Positions 16,358 to 23,619 of a stretch of 42,063 bases of DNA are shown here, one piece after another (positions within the stretch are counted from its first letter, which is position 1; the number at the start of each line of letters is the position of its first letter). The DNA comes from Methylovulum sp. Lineage in GTDB: Bacteria; Pseudomonadota; Gammaproteobacteria; Methylococcales; Methylomonadaceae. The stretch spans positions 1-42,063 of the forward strand of contig JAURZI010000130.1 in NCBI GenBank assembly GCA_030653435.1, in the 5' to 3' direction. The notes under the pieces were generated by a model. The model was not told where the DNA came from, did no database searches, and saw nothing but the letters and a program-made list of their open reading frames with translations. The position numbers and the translations under genes are program-made.

Positions 16358-17111
16358 ACATCACCTTGCCTTCCAAAAAATCATTTGCAAGCTTACGGAA
16401 ATCTTTTGCTGAACGACTTTCCGGACTATATTCTAAAATGGTTTTACCAAAACTTGGGCATTCTGCCAACAATGTCGTTTCTTTAATGGCTGTCGCTAAT
16501 ACGCGTTCGGGAAAATGTGACAGCAGAATATTCAGCACTTGTTTCGATATTTTTCTGTTTGGTGTATATCGTGATATCACTAACCATAAGGTGTAGTGTT
16601 TCTTCAATACCTTTTCAAATCTTTTGACGGTGCCCATTAAATGGGACAGGCCTTGCAAGGCAAGAAAATCGCTGGTCATAGGGATCAGAATCTCATCGCA
16701 GGCAAACAGCGCATTAACAACCAGCAGTCCGGATGAGGGCGGGCAATCAATGAAAATAAAGTCTTGATCGTCAAGCCCTGTTTGCAAGGCGTTTTTTAAC
16801 AAATCGCCACGATGGCTAACATTTCCGGTTAATTGTTCTATTTCCTGAAGCCTAGATCCGGATGTAATCAGTTGCAGGTTATGCCTTACTTGAATAATTT
16901 GTTCCTGTATGGTTTTCTCGCCCCTCATGGCTTCATCAATACCGCCATGTTGTTGCAAACGTATGCCCAAGGAAACGGCTAAATGGCCTTGTGGGTCCAG
17001 GTCAATGACGGTTACTTTTTTCCCTGATTCAGCTATAGCGTGGCATAAATTTGCCGAAGTCGTCGTTTTACCAACACCGCCTTTTTGGTTTATGATCGCG
17101 ACAACTCTCAC
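16344..17111 (-). CDS. ParA-type ATPase associated with the chemotaxis cluster
   Basis: The 255-residue protein is a deviant Walker ATPase: NQKGGVGKTTTSANL (residues 8-22) with the signature lysine, IDLDPQGHLAVSLGI, and DFIFIDCPPSSGLLVVNALF. It belongs to the ParA/MinD/Soj group. When encoded inside che operons, such proteins (ParC or PpfA type) position receptor arrays at poles or midcell so daughter cells inherit them. There is no parB or centromere-like repeat beside it, which supports a protein-positioning role rather than plasmid partition. It starts three bases after the cheW stop codon. Confidence 0.88.
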   Translation of the reverse strand: MRVVAIINQKGGVGKTTTSANLCHAIAESGKKVTVIDLDPQGHLAVSLGIRLQQHGGIDEAMRGEKTIQEQIIQVRHNLQLITSGSRLQEIEQLTGNVSHRGDLLKNALQTGLDDQDFIFIDCPPSSGLLVVNALFACDEILIPMTSDFLALQGLSHLMGTVKRFEKVLKKHYTLWLVISRYTPNRKISKQVLNILLSHFPERVLATAIKETTLLAECPSFGKTILEYSPESRSAKDFRKLANDFLEGKVMYGRK

Positions 17112-17114
17112 TGC

Positions 17115-17606
17115 TTACTCCAAACTGTCCAGGCTCTCAAGCTCGTCAGGATTGAGTAATTTATCAACGTCCAGCAACATAATCATGTTTTTCTTATAAA
17201 CATGCATGCCGCGCATATAGCGGGTATCAATTTTGGTACCAAAATTAGGTGCTTTTTTTATGTCTTCCAGTCTTATATCCAACACATCAGATACGGCATC
17301 TGCAACGATACCCATTACAAATGTGCTGTTTCTGTGTTTAACACAAAGCACGATAACAACGGTTTTCTGGCTGTATTCGCTATGTTCAAGCGAAAAGCGT
17401 TCCCGCAGGTCAACTATGGGCACAACCGAACCGCGCAAATTTAGCACGCCTTTAATAAATGACGGTGTATTGGGTATGATGCGTACCGCTTCCCATCCCC
17501 GTATTTCCTGAACTTTCAGGATGTCCACGCCATAGGCTTCGCCAGCAAGCTCAAAGGTAAGAAACTGTTCTATCTGATTATTATTGGCTTGCGTATCAGT
17601 TGTCAT
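17115..17606 (-). CDS. cheW: CheW adaptor protein (second copy)
   Basis: The 163-residue protein is a single CheW domain: FLTFELAGEAYGVDILKVQE at residues 15-34, then RIIPNTPSFIKGVLNLRGSVVPIVDLRERF, and VLDIRLEDIKKAPNFG. CheW couples receptors to CheA. It is clearly related to the other CheW at 19932-20459 but differs in its ends and in the final helix. Two CheW proteins in one operon, one on each side of a receptor gene, may allow mixed arrays. Confidence 0.93.
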   Translation of the reverse strand: MTTDTQANNNQIEQFLTFELAGEAYGVDILKVQEIRGWEAVRIIPNTPSFIKGVLNLRGSVVPIVDLRERFSLEHSEYSQKTVVIVLCVKHRNSTFVMGIVADAVSDVLDIRLEDIKKAPNFGTKIDTRYMRGMHVYKKNMIMLLDVDKLLNPDELESLDSLE

Positions 17607-17645
17607 ATTTATAGCACCCCACAGATTTATAGTGCTGCGTTAACA

Positions 17646-19877
17646 TCAAAATTCTTCCCATTCGTCAGCAGCTGCTGTTGATTTGGCGGGCACAGCCGGT
17701 TTTGTTGCCGGCCGCTTTGCTGGCACAGTTTGAATTTTAGTTACCGACGGCTTACTGGCGGTTGATTGTAATGTTGAGTTAATTTTGAAGAAATTCAGTA
17801 AATGTATCATATTCGACGACTGTTCACTCATCGATATGCTCGCTGCGGAAGCTTGCTCCGCTAACGCCGCGTTTTGCTGGGTGATCTCATCCAGCTGCCC
17901 AACCGCGGTATTGACTTGTTCAATGCCTGCCGTTTGTTCCGCGCTTGCCGCAGCAATTTGGGCAACGAGTTCGCTGGCTTTTCCGACGCTGCTGACAATT
18001 TCATTAAGCGCGGCGCCTGTTTCATTGACGAACGCTGTTCCTGTACGCACTTTATGCACACTGTTTTGTATCAACTCACTGCTTTGTTTTGCGGCGGCGG
18101 CACTACGCTGTGCCAGATTACGCACTTCTGAGGCAACCACCGAAAATCCGCGGCCTTGCTCGCCCGCCCTTGCCGCCTCTACCGAGGCGTTCAGTGCCAA
18201 TAGATTGGTTTGGAAGGCGATTTCGTCAATAACAGAAATAATTTCAGCAATCTGATTACTGCTTTCGTTGATTTCCTGCATGGCGGCAATAGCTGATTTA
18301 ACCACATTGCCGCCTTTCATAGCCAAGTCTTTTGCCGAGTTAACCACCTGGCTGGCATCATTGGCATTTACCGCAGTATTTTTGACAATACTGGTCAATT
18401 CTTCCATGCTGGCAGCGGTTTCTTCCAGATTGGCCGCTTGCTGTTCGGCGCGGTGTGAAAGATTGTTGTTTCCTGTCGAGATTTCTTGTGAAGAATTGTC
18501 TATAAAATCAGCCGCATCTCTGATTTGGCCAAACACTTCGTTGAATTTTGCGACGGCTTCATTAATATTGTCCTTGCATTCACCATAAACGCCATCGTAG
18601 TCATTGGTGATATTCTTGGTCAAATCGCCATTGGCCAGATTTCTCATGATATTGCCTATATCGGCAAAAACTTTCTCAAGCGTCTGATTGGTAATGGTTT
18701 CCTTGGTCACGTCAGATGCGTATTTGACCACTTTATACGGTTTGCCGCTGTCGTCTAAAATCGGATTGTACGAGGCACGCAAATAAACAACTTTACCGTT
18801 TTTGCCGATACGCTTGTATTCACCTATATCGGGCATGCCCCGGTTCAGCATGTCCCATAATTGGCGGTACTCAGCGGTCTGTGCAAAGCTGGGGTCAACG
18901 AACATGCGATGGTGTTGGCCCTTGATTTCGTTAAGGCTATAGCCCATGGTATCAAGAAACAACTCATTGGCGTCAATGACCGTCCCATCCATATTGAATT
19001 GGATGACCGGTTGTGATCGGCTGATGGCTTCAACTTGGCTGACAAAATCCCTGTTTATGGCGTCTTTTTCCAGAAGGTGGGTTTCGCGCTCCTTACTAAA
19101 AGCCAAATCGGCATTAAATTTAACTCCTAAGGAGAATAATGCGCGCAAGCAATCACCCAGCTGGTCATTTCGAGTCAAATCAACAGATATTTTGAAGCTG
19201 TCATTTAGGAAACGGTAAGTAATGCCAATAAACGTTTCTAAGGTGCTGTCGATTATTTTGAACAGGTTGATCGCAATCGCTATTGTGGTGACCAGCAATA
19301 ACGCGGTAAAGGCCAATACCGTGTAATTTTGTGCTAATACTAATTGATACAATAGAAAAAAGTTTGGCAATAACAGACCCGTTAAGACTAATATGCCCTT
19401 TTTCCAGATGGCCATTTCCCTAAACTGTTTGAATTTTATGGCCGATTTACTAGGGCGTGTTTTTGCTGTCCGTGGATTACGCTGCTTGTTCTGCTGTTCT
19501 GCATTGGCTGCTTTTTCCCGGTTGACGGCATAGCGGACGGCCAGATATTCCTGTACTTTGCCATTCGTGAAAATTGGCGTGATATTGATCTCTGCCCAGT
19601 AATAATCGCCGCTTTTAGTCCGGTTTTTTACCACGTTTTGCCATGGTCTACCCTGTTTCAAGGTTGCCCACAATTCCGTGTAGGTCTCCTCAGGCATATC
19701 GGGGTGACGGATCATATTATGGTTGGACCCAATGAGCTCTGCACGGCTAAAGCCGCAGGTTTCGACAAAAGCATCGTTGGCGTAGGTAATTATTCCATCC
19801 AAATCGGTTCGGGTAACCAAAAAAGTACCTTTTGGCATCGGAACTTCTTTGTCAGTTACAGGCATATTTATTTTCAT
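17646..19877 (-). CDS. Methyl-accepting chemotaxis protein with two PAS domains (Aer-like)
   Basis: The 743-residue receptor has an N-terminal Aer-like PAS (about residues 18-125: GTFLVTRTDLDGIITYANDA, GSNHNMIRHPDMP, KSGDYYWAEINITPI), a hydrophobic double span near 170-210, a second PAS (about 285-390: VIQFNMDGTVIDANELFLDT, HHRMFVDPSF), and the signalling domain after residue 440. The tip reads SVIDEIAFQTNLLALNASVE, with intact CheA/CheW contacts. It has no periplasmic sensor domain. The first PAS resembles FAD-binding redox/oxygen sensors, though flavin binding is not proven by sequence. It ends DEWEEF, a probable CheR/CheB docking pentapeptide. Confidence 0.92.
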   Translation of the reverse strand: MKINMPVTDKEVPMPKGTFLVTRTDLDGIITYANDAFVETCGFSRAELIGSNHNMIRHPDMPEETYTELWATLKQGRPWQNVVKNRTKSGDYYWAEINITPIFTNGKVQEYLAVRYAVNREKAANAEQQNKQRNPRTAKTRPSKSAIKFKQFREMAIWKKGILVLTGLLLPNFFLLYQLVLAQNYTVLAFTALLLVTTIAIAINLFKIIDSTLETFIGITYRFLNDSFKISVDLTRNDQLGDCLRALFSLGVKFNADLAFSKERETHLLEKDAINRDFVSQVEAISRSQPVIQFNMDGTVIDANELFLDTMGYSLNEIKGQHHRMFVDPSFAQTAEYRQLWDMLNRGMPDIGEYKRIGKNGKVVYLRASYNPILDDSGKPYKVVKYASDVTKETITNQTLEKVFADIGNIMRNLANGDLTKNITNDYDGVYGECKDNINEAVAKFNEVFGQIRDAADFIDNSSQEISTGNNNLSHRAEQQAANLEETAASMEELTSIVKNTAVNANDASQVVNSAKDLAMKGGNVVKSAIAAMQEINESSNQIAEIISVIDEIAFQTNLLALNASVEAARAGEQGRGFSVVASEVRNLAQRSAAAAKQSSELIQNSVHKVRTGTAFVNETGAALNEIVSSVGKASELVAQIAAASAEQTAGIEQVNTAVGQLDEITQQNAALAEQASAASISMSEQSSNMIHLLNFFKINSTLQSTASKPSVTKIQTVPAKRPATKPAVPAKSTAAADEWEEF

Positions 19878-19931
19878 TTTAGTTCCACGCTGTTAACCAA
19901 GAGTTTGCACTTAATAGGTATGAGTTGGTCA

Positions 19932-20459
19932 TTAGCTGTCATTCTGATCCAAATCTTCGAGTTTCAGTAGTTTATCCACATCAAGCAGCATCACCATGCG
20001 CTCATTGACAGATACCAACCCATTAATAAATTCGTTGCTGATTTTAGTGCCAAAATCGGGTGCATTTTGTATCTTGGTCCTATCGACGCTAATGACGTCT
20101 GACACGGAATCAACCACGACGCCCATAGTCCGTGTTTTTTTGCTGTCGCCGGTTTGCAGCACGACAACGACTGTCAATAAGGTGTAATCGGCATTCTTAA
20201 GCTTGAACCGTTCCCTTAAGTCGATAATGGGCACGATAGAGCCGCGTAAATTGACCACGCCTTTTTCGTAAGACGGCACGTTGGGTATTCTCGATACAGG
20301 CTCCCAGCTGCGTATTTCTTGAACCCTAAGGATATCAACGCCATATTCTTCGTTACCGAGGGTAAAGCTCAGATACTGTACGGCATTGTCCAGCTTTTTG
20401 CTGTAGTGATCCTGATCGCGCTCTTTATTTTCAGCTGCCTTCGCTATATTTTCGTTCAT
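19932..20459 (-). CDS. cheW: CheW adaptor protein (first copy)
   Basis: The 175-residue CheW starts with a charged lead of about 25 residues (AAENKERDQDHYSKKLDNAV), then the CheW fold: YLSFTLGNEEYGVDILRVQE, RIPNVPSYEKGVVNLRGSIV, LIDLRERF-like PIIDLRERFKL, and VISVDRTKIQNAPDFG. It lies 36 bases after cheA and before the PAS-type receptor gene, so it probably links that receptor to CheA. Confidence 0.94.
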   Translation of the reverse strand: MNENIAKAAENKERDQDHYSKKLDNAVQYLSFTLGNEEYGVDILRVQEIRSWEPVSRIPNVPSYEKGVVNLRGSIVPIIDLRERFKLKNADYTLLTVVVVLQTGDSKKTRTMGVVVDSVSDVISVDRTKIQNAPDFGTKISNEFINGLVSVNERMVMLLDVDKLLKLEDLDQNDS

Positions 20460-20495
20460 GATAATACTGGCTGTGTAATGTGGGTTGATAAGCTA

Positions 20496-22625
20496 TCAGC
20501 GGTTTGAAAAACGCACCAAGCCAGGAACATCAAGAATGAGTGCAACGGAACCATCGCCTAATATAGTCGCCCCTGAAACACCTTCTACCCGGCGGTAATT
20601 GGCTTCCAGTGATTTAATGACGACCTGCTGTTGGCCTAATAAATCGTCGACAAACAATCCGCACAAGACACCTTGGCCTTCTACGACAACAATGACGCCT
20701 TCGGCCATTTTTGACGCATTTCGGGATTGCACATTAAATATTTTGTGCATTCTGATAATGGGGATGTACTGGTTTCGCAAACGGAATGTTTCCCCTTTTC
20801 CGGCGACTTTATTGAGCATTTTTTCTGTGATATTAATTGATTCGATGATCGAAACGAGAGGCACAATATAAGTTTCGTCGCCTACCGCAACCGATTGGCC
20901 ATCAAGTATTGCCAGCGTTAACGGTAAATGGATGGCAATGGTTGTGCCTTTGCCGACTTCTGAGGTGATTTCTATATTGCCGCCTAGCGCTTCGATATTT
21001 CTCCTGACCACGTCCATGCCGACGCCGCGTCCGGAAATGTCAGTCAATTTTTCGGCAGTGGAAAAGCCGGGCATAAAGATCAGCTCAAAGGCCTGTTTGT
21101 CGGTCAGTGTGGCATTTTCTTCGACCAAGCCCTTTTCAACGGCTTTGGCAATTAGTTTTTTTCTGTCCAGACCGTGACCATCATCAATGATTTCTATCAC
21201 GATATGGCCGCCGCGGTGGTAGGCTTTTAATTCGATGATCCCGGTTTCCGGTTTGCCGGCCGCCAAACGGCTGGCGGGCAGCTCTATGCCATGATCTAGG
21301 CTGTTTCTGATCAAATGGACTAAAGGGTCGTTAATCAATTCGACGACGGATTTGTCGATTTCAGTGTTTTCACCAACCAGCTTTAACTCAATTTTTTTGC
21401 CTAGTTTGGAACTGATGTCATGCACCAGCCGGGGGAAACGGCTAAACACAAAGCTGATAGGCAGCATCCTTATATTCATGACGCTTTGCTGCAAGTCCCG
21501 GGTATGCCGTTCCAATTGCGCGAGCCCTTTTTTGAGCTGGTCGACTTTGTCCATTGCAAAGTTTTCGCCGACTAAGCCGAGCATGGATTGGGTGATAACG
21601 ACTTCGCCGACCATATTAATGAGCGCATCAATTTTTGCCGTGTCAACCCTGATGGAACTGGATGCTTTGACGGTGTTCTTGATTTGTTCAGCGTCGGTTT
21701 GGGCAGGTGTAATCAGGTTTTTAGTGGTTACGGCATCAATTCCGTCGGTGTCTTGAGCGGTGGCAGGGGCGGGTATAGGGGGGGGGGCCGGTGCTGGCGC
21801 AACCGGTTCAGCCTCGGCTTGTTTGGAGGCGGGCGCTATAGTGGGGGCTACGGGTTTTGCCGTTTTAACGACCAGCGCTTGAATATCGAGCTCACAATCA
21901 CCCTCCACCCAGTTAAAGATTTCTTTGATTTCTGCTGCGGGAATATCGCCTGTGACTTTTAGATCCCAAGATATATTGCATTCCTCCGGATCCAGTTCAT
22001 AGATGCCGGGTATATCTTGCGTATTGGCATAGGTGGTCAGTTCACCCAATTCAGCCAGTTCGCGGAACATCCTGACCGGATCATTGCCGGTTTTAAGCAG
22101 GTCAAGATAAGGGCAGAAGGCTATTTTCCAGCCTTGTTCAGTTAATGCGGCAGCTTCAGTCTTGTTGGGGGCGTCAATGGTTACGGTTGCCGCCGGGCTG
22201 GCGGCAACAGCGGCCGATGGCGGGGCAGCAGTGGTGTACCCATTCAGCTCCTGTTCCAAAGCGGCCTGATGTTTTGCTACGCTGGCTACTTCAACAGGTT
22301 GTTCATTTTGGATCGAAGTCAGCATTTCCCTAAGACAATCAACCGACCCTAGCAATACGTTGACAGCTGTTTGTGTTACCTTTCTGCGCCCATCCCGCAT
22401 TTCATCCAGCAGGGTTTCCATGATGTGGGTAAAATCTGCAACCACGGTAAAACCAAAGGTTCCGCTGCCGCCTTTAATGGAATGCGCCCCCCTGAAAATG
22501 GTATTGATGACTTCCGAATCAATATCCCCCATATCAAGATTAAGCAACCCTGATTCCATGGCTTCCAGGCCTTCGAAGCATTCTTCGAAAAAAACCTGGT
22601 GGAATTGCGACATATCGATAGACAT
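20496..22625 (-). CDS. cheA: CheA, chemotaxis histidine kinase
   Basis: The 709-residue kinase has an HPt domain with phosphorylated His48 (GAHSIKGGSGTFGF), a second domain at about 163-255 (GWKIAFCPYLDLLKTGNDP ... WVEGDCELDIQAL), a proline/alanine-rich linker, the dimerisation helices (SSSIRVDTAKIDALINMVGE), the ATPase domain (LVHLIRNSLDHGIE, DDGHGLD, ISGRGVGMDVVRRNIE) and the C-terminal CheW-like domain. It phosphorylates CheY, CheB and probably the receiver-only CheB paralogue. The linker is encoded by a run of ten cytosines (21778-21787 as G on the plus strand), a slippage-prone tract. Confidence 0.96.
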   Translation of the reverse strand: MSIDMSQFHQVFFEECFEGLEAMESGLLNLDMGDIDSEVINTIFRGAHSIKGGSGTFGFTVVADFTHIMETLLDEMRDGRRKVTQTAVNVLLGSVDCLREMLTSIQNEQPVEVASVAKHQAALEQELNGYTTAAPPSAAVAASPAATVTIDAPNKTEAAALTEQGWKIAFCPYLDLLKTGNDPVRMFRELAELGELTTYANTQDIPGIYELDPEECNISWDLKVTGDIPAAEIKEIFNWVEGDCELDIQALVVKTAKPVAPTIAPASKQAEAEPVAPAPAPPPIPAPATAQDTDGIDAVTTKNLITPAQTDAEQIKNTVKASSSIRVDTAKIDALINMVGEVVITQSMLGLVGENFAMDKVDQLKKGLAQLERHTRDLQQSVMNIRMLPISFVFSRFPRLVHDISSKLGKKIELKLVGENTEIDKSVVELINDPLVHLIRNSLDHGIELPASRLAAGKPETGIIELKAYHRGGHIVIEIIDDGHGLDRKKLIAKAVEKGLVEENATLTDKQAFELIFMPGFSTAEKLTDISGRGVGMDVVRRNIEALGGNIEITSEVGKGTTIAIHLPLTLAILDGQSVAVGDETYIVPLVSIIESINITEKMLNKVAGKGETFRLRNQYIPIIRMHKIFNVQSRNASKMAEGVIVVVEGQGVLCGLFVDDLLGQQQVVIKSLEANYRRVEGVSGATILGDGSVALILDVPGLVRFSNR

Positions 22626-22668
22626 AAACTTACCTGTGCGTCTTTAGTTCAATTAAACAAGGCTAATT

Positions 22669-23031
22669 TCAACCCAATACTTTTTTCAAGGTCTTTAACA
22701 ATTGGTCGGGGTCAAAAGGCTTGACGATCCATCCCGTAGCACCTGCCGCTTTTCCTTCCATTTTTTTTTCCATCCCTGATTCTGTTGTCAGCGTAAGCAT
22801 AGGCGTGTATTTGTAGCTGGCAAGGGCTCGCAAGTCCTTGATTAAGCTGATTCCGTCCTTATTTGGCATATTGACGTCCGTTATAACACAATCAAATTGC
22901 CTCGTTTGTGCTTTGGCTAAAGCATCAACGCCATCTACTGCTTCTTCGACATCATATCCGGCACTTTTCAAGGTAAATGTGACCATTTTTCTCATTGAGG
23001 CCGAATCGTCAACTGCAAGAATACTTGCCAT
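22669..23031 (-). CDS. cheY: CheY-like response regulator
   Basis: The 120-residue protein is a single receiver domain with Asp7/Asp8 (LAVDDSASMRKM), phospho-acceptor Asp52 (ITDVNMPNKDG), Thr in TLTTES and Lys in WIVKPFDPDQL. It is the first gene of the che operon. The ATG at 23031 is preferred since it has GGAG six bases before it; an in-frame ATG four codons upstream overlaps that ribosome site. CheA would phosphorylate it to signal to the motor or another output. Confidence 0.93.
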   Translation of the reverse strand: MASILAVDDSASMRKMVTFTLKSAGYDVEEAVDGVDALAKAQTRQFDCVITDVNMPNKDGISLIKDLRALASYKYTPMLTLTTESGMEKKMEGKAAGATGWIVKPFDPDQLLKTLKKVLG

Positions 23032-23619
23032 TGTTTTCTCCATTAAGTTCTATTTTCAAAGCAGCTTATATCAGCTTATAAGTGCAAGTGTTTTAATTGT
23101 AACATTCAAGGTTTTTGGAATTATATAAATTTTGCACGGCATTATTGAAGTTTTTACGCGATAGCTTAATTGTTCAGTATAGCCTAATCCAAAGTGATGT
23201 TTGTTTTTCACGTTATGGCATCGTGGATTATAGACTCGGAAGAGCTTTACAGTACGCATTTGCTTTACCGATATGCCGGACGGGGCAGGATATATTCGGA
23301 AGATAAACCAATACGGTTCTGCTTAAGGGCAGCGGTTTTATCGGGTTGCGCGAGGGGGGTGACAGATTGTACGGCGCAACATTGATGCTGGCGTGGGCTG
23401 ATTTATCAATCAATGCCTATAATTTGCAAGCCTGTTGTATATTATATCGCCGGTGGACGGCGCCATCGCAGCTAAGCCGTTTGATTTTTAATCCACCTGT
23501 TTATTTTATGCTTGATTGTGGGGTCGGAAAACCATAACTCTATCTTTTAATAATGGGTTATGGGCAGGCCGAATAACGACGCATCCCAACTTACGTTAAC
23601 CATTATTACGGGTAAGTCC
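23032..23619. promoter_or_regulatory. Divergent intergenic region between cheY and the CZB receptor gene
   Basis: These 588 bases separate the main che operon from the divergent receptor gene and should hold promoters for both. Short open frames on both strands lack ribosome sites and recognisable products. On the plus strand, GCCGAATAA at 23569-23577 vaguely resembles a flagellar sigma-28 minus-10 element (GCCGATAA) but has one extra base and no good -35. I assign no promoter. Confidence 0.4.

Noticed and set aside
16344-17111. Plasmid or chromosome partition locus
   Set aside because: There is no parB or centromere-like site, and the gene is buried in a che operon.
23540-23577. Sigma-28 promoter before the CZB receptor
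   Set aside because: The -10-like GCCGAATAA has an extra base and there is no good -35 element.
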